From Eubacteriales bacterium (GTDB lineage Bacteria > Bacillota > Clostridia > Christensenellales > Aristaeellaceae): a stretch of 52,098 nt of DNA. This document shows, one piece after another, positions 34,447 to 42,640 of the stretch. The stretch spans positions 1 to 52,098 of the forward strand of contig JAQWCW010000020.1 in assembly GCA_028705775.1 (NCBI GenBank). The letters run 5' to 3'. Within the stretch, counting starts at the first letter, position 1, and each line of letters begins with the position of its first letter. Under the pieces are notes generated by a model that saw nothing but the letters and a program-made list of their open reading frames with translations, made no database searches and was not told the origin of the DNA. The translations under genes and the position numbers were made by a program.

Positions 34447-34570
34447 GCGCACTGAAAAGCCGCCTCTCGCGGTGTCGTCTACATGACGGCGGGGGCGGTC
34501 ATTTACCCCCCGAGTAAACTCCTGCCCCCGCCGCATTTGACTCCTAGCGATAGACGACTTTTGAGCACGC
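34447..34570 (+). repeat. E1 element, copy D (compensated variant)
   Basis: The most diverged copy, 124 bp. Its main stem is rebuilt with G-C pairs (GGCGGGGGCGG against CTGCCCCCGCC) where copy C uses CAGACGG/CCGTCTG. The outer stem uses AAAAG/CTTTT where copy A uses AAAAC/GTTTT, and GTCGTCTA/TAGACGAC adds 8 more pairs. The loop-proximal TCATTTACCC and GAGTAAACTCCTG blocks are unchanged. It begins 4 bases after the thiT stop. Confidence 0.8.
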
Positions 34571-34729
34571 CGATGACGCGCGGGAGCGCTGAAAAGCATT
34601 TGGAACTTAAAATTTGGTTAAGCAAACTGACTGACCGCGCGGGTGCTGAAAAATTCTTGTATTTTAAATGAATTTAGGCACATCTGTTCAGGTGGGCGAA
34701 AAACGCCCTTCATCCAAATGCTTGTAAAA

Positions 34730-34760
34730 AACCGCCGCTTCGATATCGGAGCGGCGGTTG
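34730..34760. terminator. bidirectional terminator between E1 copy D and the VOC gene
   Basis: AACCGCCGCT/AGCGGCGGTT hairpin just past the VOC stop codon on the minus strand, followed there by a T-run (A-run 34725-34730). The gap 34571-34729 also holds an inverted pair AAGCATTTGGA/TCCAAATGCTT and fragments resembling the E1 left end. Confidence 0.8.
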
Positions 34761-34762
34761 TG

Positions 34763-35194
34763 TTAATCTATGCTTCCTGTGATTTCGATGGTTATTCCGT
34801 CGGGGTCGGAGAGCTGGAAGTACCAGTAGGGGGAGGCGCTGCAAAGGTATTTGATTTCGGTCGGCTCTGCGATTTTAAGGGCGAGGATTCTTTCGCGCTC
34901 CTTTTGGAGGCTTTCAGTCCAGAGGTTGATTACCGCCTTGCCGCAGTTTTCCCTTTTCGCAATCGCGGCGGTGTCATCATATTTTTCGTCATAGCCGCTC
35001 TTTTCGGTTTCGCCGGTATGCTCGCTGTCGTAATTGCCGCAGAGGAAGGCGATTGAGCCGCCGGAGAGGGCAAACTGCGCGAATCTGTCCCTGTTGCGCG
35101 CGCTGACGGGCTGTCCGAACAGCTTTTCATAAAAGGCAGTCGTTCTGTTTAAATCGCGGACGACGAAGTATACGTTTCCGAAATGCGCGCTCAT
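34763..35194 (-). CDS. VOC-superfamily (glyoxalase/bleomycin-resistance fold) protein
   Basis: The 143-residue protein has two beta-alpha-beta-beta-beta modules, starting VYFVVRDLNRTTAFYEKLFGQPV and ending FQLSDPDGITIEI, as in VOC dioxygenase/isomerase-like proteins. Substrate unknown. It overlaps the apgM stop by 4 bases, so it is translationally coupled to that gene. Confidence 0.85.
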   Translation of the reverse strand: MSAHFGNVYFVVRDLNRTTAFYEKLFGQPVSARNRDRFAQFALSGGSIAFLCGNYDSEHTGETEKSGYDEKYDDTAAIAKRENCGKAVINLWTESLQKERERILALKIAEPTEIKYLCSASPYWYFQLSDPDGITIEITGSID

Positions 35195-36405
35195 ATTTCA
35201 AAAAGGTGCGGCATCAGCATATCGCCGTTCGTAAGGAAGGCTCCGGTTTCGCATTCGCGCTCGCAGAATTTGCGGGGCGTTCCGGCACGGCGGCTGTCAT
35301 AAAGCGCATAGGGAACGGGATTGCCGTCATGCGTGCGGGTACTGAGCAGCGTAGGGTGGTCGCTCAGAAGGAGGATTCGGAAATCTCCGAAATCGCCGAG
35401 GCGCTCAAGCAGCGGCTTGATAACGCGCGCGTCGAGGCGGCGTATGGCTTCCAGCTTCCTTTCAAGGCTTCCCGCGTGACTCATTTCATCCGGCGCTTCA
35501 ACGTGCAGCGCGGTAAAATCAAAGCCGTTCCTGAGGCTTTCGAGCGCTACGGATACCTTGCCCTCATAGTTCGTGTCAAGGTCGCCGGTTGCGCCGACAA
35601 CGCTCGGATATTCAAGCCCCGCGAGCATTGCGATTCCCTTGACGAGCGGAACAGCGCTTATAACCGCGCCGCTCTGCCCGTACTTTTCTTCAAACGAGGG
35701 CAGCTGAATTCCGCGCCCCGCGCCCCACGGCCAAATCATGTTGGCAGGGAGCTGCCCGTTTTTCCGCCTGCGCTCGTTAATCGGGTTTTTATCAAGCACG
35801 CGGAAGCTTTCGAGCATTAGCGCCCAAAGCTTTTCCGCAAGCGTTCCGTCAGGACGGTACTGGGTAATCTTTCTTTCCAGAATGTTGTGCGGCTCGGTCA
35901 GAAAGAACTCCGCGCCCTCGCTGACTCCGCCCAAAATGCCGATGTGGCGGAAGGTGCGGGTTATCGCGATTGTCATGTTCAGCTCCTGCATCATCTTTGC
36001 AAAAGTCTCGTCGCTGACAAGCGCCTTCATCAGGTTTTCCGCGTCCGCGCCCTCGATTCCGCCTCCGTTATGGCTGTGAATCACATAGTCGTCGCCGCTT
36101 TCCTCAACGGCGCACAGGTTGACGCGCATTGAAACGTCGCCGTCTTTGAGGCTTACGCCCATTCCCGCCGCTTCAAGCGGGCTTCTTCCGGAATAGTATT
36201 TGCGCGGGTCATAGCCGAAAATATTCAGGATTGCCGTGTCGCTGCCCGGGGCGATTCCGCGCGGGACGGTCTGGCACAGCCCCATTTCGCTGCCTGCCAG
36301 CTTGTCAAAATACGGAAGGTTCAAATATTCGATAGGCGTTTTGCCGGACAGCTCCTCAAGGGGCGCGTCCGCCATTCCGTCGCCGATAACAAGCACGTAT
36401 TTCAT
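35191..36405 (-). CDS. apgM: cofactor-independent phosphoglycerate mutase, archaeal-type
   Basis: The 404-residue alkaline-phosphatase-fold enzyme has the metal-site Asp9 in VIGDGMAD and Ser55 in GIAPGSDTAILNIFGYDP. It interconverts 3- and 2-phosphoglycerate. This is the apgM branch, also used as a homoserine-kinase-like enzyme in some bacteria, so the exact substrate is not certain. CGGAGGT precedes the ATG and a minus-strand promoter lies at 36445-36473. Confidence 0.9.
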   Translation of the reverse strand: MKYVLVIGDGMADAPLEELSGKTPIEYLNLPYFDKLAGSEMGLCQTVPRGIAPGSDTAILNIFGYDPRKYYSGRSPLEAAGMGVSLKDGDVSMRVNLCAVEESGDDYVIHSHNGGGIEGADAENLMKALVSDETFAKMMQELNMTIAITRTFRHIGILGGVSEGAEFFLTEPHNILERKITQYRPDGTLAEKLWALMLESFRVLDKNPINERRRKNGQLPANMIWPWGAGRGIQLPSFEEKYGQSGAVISAVPLVKGIAMLAGLEYPSVVGATGDLDTNYEGKVSVALESLRNGFDFTALHVEAPDEMSHAGSLERKLEAIRRLDARVIKPLLERLGDFGDFRILLLSDHPTLLSTRTHDGNPVPYALYDSRRAGTPRKFCERECETGAFLTNGDMLMPHLFEI

Positions 36406-36444
36406 CTGCTTTACCTCCGAAAAATTGCGTATTTCCCGCCTGCG

Positions 36445-36473
36445 AGTGTAGCATAAAACGCGCTGCGGCGCAA
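36445..36473 (-). promoter_or_regulatory. promoter of apgM
   Basis: TTGCGC, a 17-base spacer and TACACT on the minus strand, with a short leader to the apgM ribosome site. It lies after the small-RNA terminator-like palindrome. Confidence 0.6.
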
Positions 36474-36482
36474 TAAATCAAG

Positions 36483-36606
36483 GCATTATGAACATAATGC
36501 GTACAGATTGGCTTCCCTTCGGAAAGCGCAAAATTCGAGCCTGCCCGATAAGGCACAACCGTGCGGTCGGACAAGCTCGAAGCCGATGTTATACGGGTTA
36601 TTCTGC
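36483..36606 (-). ncRNA. putative small structured RNA with its own promoter
   Basis: The minus-strand promoter at 36613-36641 predicts a start near 36606. The transcript can close CGTA/TACG and GGCTTC/GAAGCC, enclosing a long hairpin with arms TTCGAGC-TTGTCCGA and TCGGGCA-GGCTCGAA. It ends in a perfect palindrome (GCATTATG/CATAATGC, 36483-36500) followed by a weak T-rich tail. There is no reading frame. I could not match it to 6S, SRP, tmRNA, RNase P or a known riboswitch. It may instead be a long apgM leader, but apgM has its own promoter after it. Confidence 0.5.
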
Positions 36607-36612
36607 AATTTG

Positions 36613-36641
36613 AGTATACCTGAAACGCAAGCGAAAATCAA
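36613..36641 (-). promoter_or_regulatory. promoter of the putative small RNA
   Basis: TTGATT, a 17-base spacer and TATACT on the minus strand, about 230 bases upstream of apgM. Confidence 0.75.
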
Positions 36642-36795
36642 CGGTTTTCGTACATTTTTTATGAATATGGCGTAAATAATCCGTTAATAATTACGGATTT
36701 GCGCGCTGCTTTGCCGCGCCCTGCCGACAGATGCCAAAAACGCGTACCTTTCGGGCAGCGCCTTCACGCCCGTTCCCTCCGCGCCTTTGTCAGCC

Positions 36796-36824
36796 TTGAA
36801 TTATCCCCGCCTTTGCGCTATACT
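36796..36824 (+). promoter_or_regulatory. promoter of the miaB-mutSL operon
   Basis: TTGAAT, a 17-base spacer and TATACT on the plus strand, about 65 bases before the first gene. No internal terminator was seen until 49440, so it may drive the genes from 36.9 to 49.4 kb. The rest of 36642-36795 shows nothing recognisable. Confidence 0.8.
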
Positions 36825-36890
36825 TAAAAATGCCTGTATAGGCTTAGGGCGCGGCGTCAAGCGGCGCTTTTTGGAAGGATGATTGCGTTA

Positions 36891-38732
36891 ATGAACGGCG
36901 TCAGCTGGAATGCCGAAAAGCTTCTTTCGCAGGTCGAAAAGCCCGGAAGATATACGGGTGGGGAAATGAACACGGACGTGAAGGAATGGGACGCGGCGCG
37001 CCTGCATTTCGCCTTCTGCTTTCCCGACACCTATGAGATAGGCATGAGCCATCTCGGAATGAAAATACTGTACGAAATTCTCAACTCGCAGCCCGATATG
37101 CTCTGCGAGCGCTTCTGTATGCCGTGGATTGACATGGCGGATTTGATGCGCAAGGAAAACACTCCGCTGTTTTCGCTTGAAAACCGCCGTGCGCTTTCCG
37201 ATTTTGACGTTGTGGGCTTTACCCTGCAATATGAAATGAGCTTTTCCAACATTCTTGAAATGCTTGATTTGGGCGGAGTTCCCGTGCTTTCCGCAGGCAG
37301 GAAGGAAAGCGACGCAATCGTCGTCGCCGGCGGGCCGTGCGCTTTCAACAGCGAGCCGCTCTGCGATTTCCTTGACGCGGTAATGGTCGGCGACGGCGAG
37401 GAGGTCATTATCACCCTGTCAAAGACGATTGCAGACGGCAGGGCGGAGGGGCTTTCGCGCGCGGAAATTCTTCGCAGGCTTGCGAAAATCGAGGGCGTTT
37501 ACGTTCCCTCCCTTTACGACGTTTCGTACAACGACGACGGAACGGTAAAGAGCATAAATGCAAAGGACGGCGCTCCCGAACACGTGAAAAAATGCGTGAT
37601 TACGAACCTTGACGCCGCCGCCTACCCCGAAAAAATGTACGTTCCTTTCAGCGAGATTGTGTTTGACAGGATTATGCTGGAAATCATGCGCGGATGCACA
37701 AGGGGCTGCCGCTTCTGTCAGGCGGGAATTCTCTACCGTCCCGTCCGCGAGCGCAGCAAGGAAAGGCTCATTGAGCTTGCGGACAAGCTTGTAAAGAATA
37801 CCGGCTATGAGGAAATCAGCCTCTCGTCCCTCTCAAGCGGCGATTATTCGTGCCTGCCTGAGCTTGCGGGCGAGCTTATCGAAAAATTCAGGAAGTACCG
37901 CGTGTCAATTTCCCTTCCTTCCCTTCGCCTTGATTCAATCGTCAAGCAGACGCTTGAGGAAACGCAGAAGGTCAAGAAATCCTCGCTGACCTTTGCGCCC
38001 GAGGCGGGAACTCAGCGCCTCAGGGACGTTATAAACAAGGGCGTTACCAAGGACGACCTTGTTGAAAAGGCGACTGACGCGTTCATGGGCGGCTGGTCGA
38101 GCGTCAAGCTGTATTTTATGATGGGGCTTCCGACCGAAACAAACGAGGATTTGGACGGAATCGGCGACCTTGCCGCCTCTGTCAGGGACGCGTATTTCTC
38201 CGTCCCCAAGGAAAAGCGCGCAAAGGGGCTTAGAATTACCTGCTCCGCGTCCGTTTTCGTGCCGAAACCCTTTACGCCGTTTCAGTGGGCGGCTCAGGAC
38301 AGCCTTGACACCGTGAAGGAAAAGCAGGCGTATCTGCGCGAGGTGCTTTCCAAGCAGAAGGGCGTCAATTTCAACTGGCATGAGCCGGAATTGAGCTATC
38401 TTGAGGCGACATTCGCGCGCGGCGACAGAAGAATGGCGCGCGTGCTTTACGAGGCGTGGAAGCTCGGCTGCCGTCTTGACGGCTGGAATGAGAGCTTTTC
38501 ATATGAAAACTGGATGAAGGCGTTTGAAAGCGCGGGGCTTGACCCTGATTTCTACGCCGCAAGGGAGCGCCCAATCGGTGAAATTCTTCCGTGGAGCGTT
38601 ATCGACTGCGGAGTTACCGAGCAGTATCTTGTCCGTGAATGGAAGCGCGCGCTCAGCGGGGAGAGAACTCCCGACTGCCGCAAGGGCTGTCAGGGCTGCG
38701 GGCTTCAGCGCTGGGGGGTGTGCGGCAAATGA
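36891..38732 (+). CDS. TIGR03960-family radical SAM protein
   Basis: The 613-residue protein has an N-terminal B12-binding-like region and a radical SAM centre with CxxxCxxC in RGCTRGCRFCQAG, followed by TFAPEAGTQRLRDVINKG. The C terminus is Cys-rich (CRKGCQGCG...C). The family is nearly universal in Clostridia next to TIGR03936 and rng, and its reaction is not established. The ATG at 36891 is preferred because GGAAGG directly abuts the earlier ATG at 36879. The family usually starts a few residues before KPGRYTGGE, which fits. Confidence 0.9.
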   Translation: MNGVSWNAEKLLSQVEKPGRYTGGEMNTDVKEWDAARLHFAFCFPDTYEIGMSHLGMKILYEILNSQPDMLCERFCMPWIDMADLMRKENTPLFSLENRRALSDFDVVGFTLQYEMSFSNILEMLDLGGVPVLSAGRKESDAIVVAGGPCAFNSEPLCDFLDAVMVGDGEEVIITLSKTIADGRAEGLSRAEILRRLAKIEGVYVPSLYDVSYNDDGTVKSINAKDGAPEHVKKCVITNLDAAAYPEKMYVPFSEIVFDRIMLEIMRGCTRGCRFCQAGILYRPVRERSKERLIELADKLVKNTGYEEISLSSLSSGDYSCLPELAGELIEKFRKYRVSISLPSLRLDSIVKQTLEETQKVKKSSLTFAPEAGTQRLRDVINKGVTKDDLVEKATDAFMGGWSSVKLYFMMGLPTETNEDLDGIGDLAASVRDAYFSVPKEKRAKGLRITCSASVFVPKPFTPFQWAAQDSLDTVKEKQAYLREVLSKQKGVNFNWHEPELSYLEATFARGDRRMARVLYEAWKLGCRLDGWNESFSYENWMKAFESAGLDPDFYAARERPIGEILPWSVIDCGVTEQYLVREWKRALSGERTPDCRKGCQGCGLQRWGVCGK

Positions 38733-39385
38733 AAGCGATTCTTGCTTTTGAAAAGGGCGACGCGATTCGCATGGTAGGCCATCTTGACATTATGCGCGCA
38801 ATGCAGCGCGCTCTGCGCCGCTCGATGCTTCCCTGCCGCTATTCGCAGGGCTTCAATCCGCATATGATTCTGAATTTTGCCTCCGCACTGCCCGTCGGAG
38901 TCGGCGCGAAGGAGGAAATAGCGGAGGTCACGTTTGACGAGGAGCTGACGGCGGAGGAAATCTTCTCCGCGCTCGCTCCCGCTATGCCGACGGCAATGCG
39001 CCTTATCAAGGTTCGCGTTGTTCCGGATGCGCATCCGTCGCTAACGTCCCTGCTTGCAATGGCTGATTACGAGGTGGAGCTTGAGCCTGTGCCGGACGCG
39101 CAGAAGGCGCTTGACTGCCTCCCCGCTTTCTGTGAAAAGGAAAGCGTTATGATTACGAGAAAGAGCAAGAGCGGCGAAAAAACGGAGGATGTAAAGCAGC
39201 TTATAAAGAGCCTGAAAGCCGAAAACGGCAGAATTTACGCGCGCGTTTCCGCAACGGAAACAAGCAATCTGCGGGCGGATAAGCTTACGAATGCAATCCT
39301 TGAATTCGCGGGCGTAAAGGTCGCCTACCGCGCGCGCAGGCTCTCGCTGTATACTTCGGACGGGCAGCCGCTCTGGGATATGTGA
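38729..39385 (+). CDS. TIGR03936-family radical-SAM-linked protein
   Basis: The 218-residue protein (MKAILAFEKGDAIRMVGHLDIMRAMQRALRRS...YSQGFNPH) is the constant partner of TIGR03960. In other bacteria the two are fused or adjacent. Its ATG overlaps the previous TGA. The longer frame back to 38639 lies in the upstream gene. Function unknown, possibly RNA or ribosome modification given the neighbours. Confidence 0.9.
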   Translation: MKAILAFEKGDAIRMVGHLDIMRAMQRALRRSMLPCRYSQGFNPHMILNFASALPVGVGAKEEIAEVTFDEELTAEEIFSALAPAMPTAMRLIKVRVVPDAHPSLTSLLAMADYEVELEPVPDAQKALDCLPAFCEKESVMITRKSKSGEKTEDVKQLIKSLKAENGRIYARVSATETSNLRADKLTNAILEFAGVKVAYRARRLSLYTSDGQPLWDM

Positions 39386-39386
39386 A

Positions 39387-40766
39387 ATGAAAAGAGAAAT
39401 CCTTTGCTCGGGGCGCTATAATCAAACGCGGCTTGCCGTTATGGAAAACGACAGGCTTGCCGAGTACTATTCGTTTTCCGCAGGAGAAAGCGCGGAAACG
39501 GGCGAAATTGTGCTTGGGCTTGTAAAGCGCCTTTTGCCCGGAATGGAGGCGGCGTTTGTCGAAATAGGCAAGCCGCGCCTCGGCTTTCTTCCGCTTTCGG
39601 AGCGCGCGGCGGGCGCAAAGCCGCTGAAAGCGGGCGATTCAGTCGTCTGCCAAGTTAAAAAGGCGGCGCATGAGGAAAAGGGCGCGTATTTAACGCGCGA
39701 TATTTCCGTTGCGGGCAGATTCCTTGTATTGCTTCCGCTCGGCGGCGGAATCGGCGTTTCCCTTAAAATTGGGGACGCGAAGGAAAGAGCCGAGCTTAAA
39801 TCGCTTGTCGCCTCGCTCCTTCCGTCCGGAACGGGCGCGGTCGTGAGAAGCGCGGCGCTTACCGCTTCCGCAGATGAGCTGAAGGCGGAAATCGACGCGC
39901 TTACCATGCGCTATCAAAACGCCGTTTCGGGCGCGGAATTTAAAAAACCGCCCGCCCTGCTGCTCTCCGGCGGCTCGCCGCTTCAGCGCGCGCTTACGGA
40001 TTACACTCCCGAAAGCGTTCAGAGGGTGCTTGCCGACACGAAGGAGCTTTGCGAGGAAGCGCTCGGCGCGGGAATGATTGCGGAGCTTACTGAAAACGAC
40101 CCGCTTGAAATCGCCCAGTGCGAGGAGCAGCTTAAAAAGGCGCTTGCGCGGAAGATTTATCTTCCCTGCGGCGGCTACCTTGTTGTTGACCAGTGCGAGG
40201 CGCTTACCGTTTTCGATGTCAATTCCGGCTCGAATACGGGAAAGCGCATTCAGCGCGAAACCATACTCAAAACGAATCTTGAGGCGGCGGCGGAGATTGC
40301 GCGGCAGGCGCGAATCCGCGCTTTGGGCGGAATTATCATCGTCGACTTCATCGACATGGAGGCGGAGGACGCCGCGAGGGTCGAGGCGGAAATGCGCGCC
40401 CTTACCGCCAAGGACAGGGTAAAGATGACGGTCGAGGGCTTTACCCGCCTTGGGCTTATGGAACTTACAAGGCGGCGAACGGGGCAGAACATACTGGAAA
40501 GCAGGATGGAGCAATGCCCCGTCTGCGCCGGCAGCGGAAGAATTCTCAGCCCGCAGGGCGTAGCGCTTGCGGCGGCGCTTGATGTCGCCCGCAGAAGGCG
40601 CTCCGGTCAGGATGGGGAGATTACGGTTTCGGTAAACCGCTCCGCGCATGATGAGGCTGCAAAAACGCTTTCGGGGCTTAATGTAAGGCTCAAAGCGAAT
40701 CACGGTCTTTTGGGCAGGTACGAGCTGGAAAACGTTAAAACCGATGCGGGGAGTGATAAGGAATAA
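39387..40766 (+). CDS. rng: ribonuclease E/G family endoribonuclease
   Basis: The 459-residue protein starts with an S1-like domain interrupted as in RNase G, then has the catalytic Asp pair in FDVNSGSNTG and IVDFIDME and the zinc-link CPVC near the C terminus. It cleaves single-stranded RNA in rRNA maturation and mRNA decay. It is RNase G-length, with no long C-terminal degradosome scaffold. It starts 1 base after the preceding stop. Confidence 0.93.
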   Translation: MKREILCSGRYNQTRLAVMENDRLAEYYSFSAGESAETGEIVLGLVKRLLPGMEAAFVEIGKPRLGFLPLSERAAGAKPLKAGDSVVCQVKKAAHEEKGAYLTRDISVAGRFLVLLPLGGGIGVSLKIGDAKERAELKSLVASLLPSGTGAVVRSAALTASADELKAEIDALTMRYQNAVSGAEFKKPPALLLSGGSPLQRALTDYTPESVQRVLADTKELCEEALGAGMIAELTENDPLEIAQCEEQLKKALARKIYLPCGGYLVVDQCEALTVFDVNSGSNTGKRIQRETILKTNLEAAAEIARQARIRALGGIIIVDFIDMEAEDAARVEAEMRALTAKDRVKMTVEGFTRLGLMELTRRRTGQNILESRMEQCPVCAGSGRILSPQGVALAAALDVARRRRSGQDGEITVSVNRSAHDEAAKTLSGLNVRLKANHGLLGRYELENVKTDAGSDKE

Positions 40767-42172
40767 TGCGCGGTAAGGATTTGCGCGTTCCCATAGAGGA
40801 AATCGAGCGCCAAAGGGAAATTATGCGGCTTGTCAGGGAAACCGACGACAGACCGCAGACGTATCATATAGTCACCTACGGCTGCCAGATGAACGTACAG
40901 GACAGCCAAAAAATTGCGGGAATGCTGGAGGAAATGGGGCTTTCATACACCGATGAGCGGGAAAGCGCCGATTTTGTAATTTTCAACACCTGCTGCGTCA
41001 GGGATAACGCCGAAAGGCGCGCCCTCGGCAACGTAACATGGCTCAACGAAATCAAGAAGAAGAATCCGAAGCTTTTAATCGGCGTTTGCGGATGCATGAT
41101 TCAGCAGCCGCAGATGGCGGACAGGATTCTCAGGCAGTATCCGTTTATTGACCTTGCCTTCGGAACGCAGAATCTGTACCGCTTTCCGGAGCTTTTGCGT
41201 CAGCTTCTTTCCTCGCGCAGCCGCGTTGTTTCGGTTGCGCAGGGCGACGAGTTCGACAGCGTTCCGGAGGGGCTTCCGATAAGGCGCGTTCGGCATGAGC
41301 AGGCGTTCATGACCATCATGTACGGCTGTAATAATTTCTGCACCTACTGCGTCGTTCCGCTCGTGCGCGGGCGCGAACGCAGCCGCAAGGCGGATATGAT
41401 TCTTTCGGAGGCGCAGGAGCTTAAAAACGACGGGGTCAGGGAGGTCATGCTTCTCGGGCAGAACGTTAATTCCTACGGCAAGGATTTGAACGGCGAAATG
41501 AGCTTCCCAAGCCTTCTTCGGGCGCTTGACGATACCGGAATCGAGCGCATAAGGTTCATGACGAGCCATCCTAAGGACTTGTCGCAGGAGCTGATTGACG
41601 TTATGGCGGCGGGAAAGCATATCATGCCGCACGTTCATCTGCCGGTTCAGAGCGGAAGCGACAGAATCCTTACCGCGATGAACAGGCATTACACCCGCGC
41701 CCAGTATATGGGCATAATCGCGCGCCTCAGGACGGCAATGCCCGAGGTCGGAATTTCCACGGACATTATCGTTGGCTTCCCCGGCGAAACGGACGAGGAT
41801 TTTGAGGACACGCTCTCGCTCGTCAGGGAGGCGCGCTTTGACAGCGCGTTCACCTTCGTTTATTCGCCCCGCGCGGGAACGAAGGCGGCTGAAATGGACT
41901 GCCAGATTCCGCCCGAAATATCCAAGGCGCGGATTGAGGCGCTTATAGCGCTTCAGGAGGAAATGACGGGCAGGGCGCTTGAAAGCATGATTGGCAAAAC
42001 GGTTACAGTGCTTGTCGAGGGGCTTTCCAAACGGAGCGAAAATCAGGTTATGGGCAAGTGCGAGCGCGGCATAACGGTGCATTTTGACGGCGGCGAGAGC
42101 GACATGGGAAGCATGATTCCGGTAAAGATAACCGCGAGCCGAACGAATTCCCTGTGCGGCGAAAGAATATAA
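40766..42172 (+). CDS. miaB: tRNA-2-methylthio-N6-isopentenyladenosine37 synthase MiaB
   Basis: The 468-residue methylthiotransferase has the N-terminal cluster Cys residues (TYGCQMN, NTCCVRD, GVCGCM), the radical SAM motif CNNFCTYC and a C-terminal TRAM domain. It adds the methylthio group at A37 after MiaA prenylates it, and miaA lies 5 kb downstream in the same operon. The ATG overlaps the rng TAA. Confidence 0.97.
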   Translation: MRGKDLRVPIEEIERQREIMRLVRETDDRPQTYHIVTYGCQMNVQDSQKIAGMLEEMGLSYTDERESADFVIFNTCCVRDNAERRALGNVTWLNEIKKKNPKLLIGVCGCMIQQPQMADRILRQYPFIDLAFGTQNLYRFPELLRQLLSSRSRVVSVAQGDEFDSVPEGLPIRRVRHEQAFMTIMYGCNNFCTYCVVPLVRGRERSRKADMILSEAQELKNDGVREVMLLGQNVNSYGKDLNGEMSFPSLLRALDDTGIERIRFMTSHPKDLSQELIDVMAAGKHIMPHVHLPVQSGSDRILTAMNRHYTRAQYMGIIARLRTAMPEVGISTDIIVGFPGETDEDFEDTLSLVREARFDSAFTFVYSPRAGTKAAEMDCQIPPEISKARIEALIALQEEMTGRALESMIGKTVTVLVEGLSKRSENQVMGKCERGITVHFDGGESDMGSMIPVKITASRTNSLCGERI

Positions 42173-42186
42173 AGGAGGTTTTTCAG

Positions 42187-42582
42187 ATGGCGGATTATAT
42201 TGACAAGGCAAAGGAGCTTGGGCAGGCGGTGCTTGAAAGCGAGCAGTATGTTGAAATGCGGCTTGCCGAGGAAACGGCTATGCATGATAAGGACGCCGCT
42301 CTGCTTGTAGCGGCGGTTGCGGAGCAGCGCAAAATCGTCGAGGGGCTTCTTGCGTCCGCGAGCGTTGACGCGACAGCGCTTTCCGCAGAGGGCGCGAAGC
42401 TTCAGGAAATGGAAAAGAACATGAAGGAAAACCCCGTCGTAAAGAATATGAGCGAGCGCAGGGCGGCGTTTTCGCAGATGATGAACGACATCAACGCGGT
42501 TCTTCGCTATGTCATCAACGGCGACGACCCCGATGAAGGCTCCTGCGGCGGCAACTGCGCCTCCTGCGGCGGATGCGGCTGA
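42187..42582 (+). CDS. YlbF/YmcA (RicA/RicF)-like protein with C-terminal Cys cluster
   Basis: The 131-residue helical protein (MADYIDKAKELGQAVLESEQY) belongs to the Com_YlbF family and ends in GSCGGNCASCGGCG with four Cys, a likely iron-sulfur ligand set like that of the Bacillus Ric complex. In B. subtilis ymcA (ricA) lies directly after miaB, exactly the position here, and the complex influences RNase Y maturation of mRNAs. AAGGAGG precedes the ATG. Confidence 0.85.
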   Translation: MADYIDKAKELGQAVLESEQYVEMRLAEETAMHDKDAALLVAAVAEQRKIVEGLLASASVDATALSAEGAKLQEMEKNMKENPVVKNMSERRAAFSQMMNDINAVLRYVINGDDPDEGSCGGNCASCGGCG

Positions 42583-42640
42583 TTTAAGCCGCGGAAGCTA
42601 AGGCGCACAGGGCTTTTAGATACGAAAGCGGAGGCATATG

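Noticed and set aside
36483-36606. 6S RNA, SRP RNA or a metabolite riboswitch assignment for the putative small RNA
   Set aside because: The diagnostic conserved blocks of these classes were not found, so only a generic call is given.
41075-42211. 378-residue minus-strand open frame antisense to miaB
   Set aside because: Arg/His-rich low-complexity shadow of an unmistakable MiaB gene. Similar long shadows at 39690-40703, 43922-45046, 46288-47223 and 48082-49017 were rejected for the same reason.
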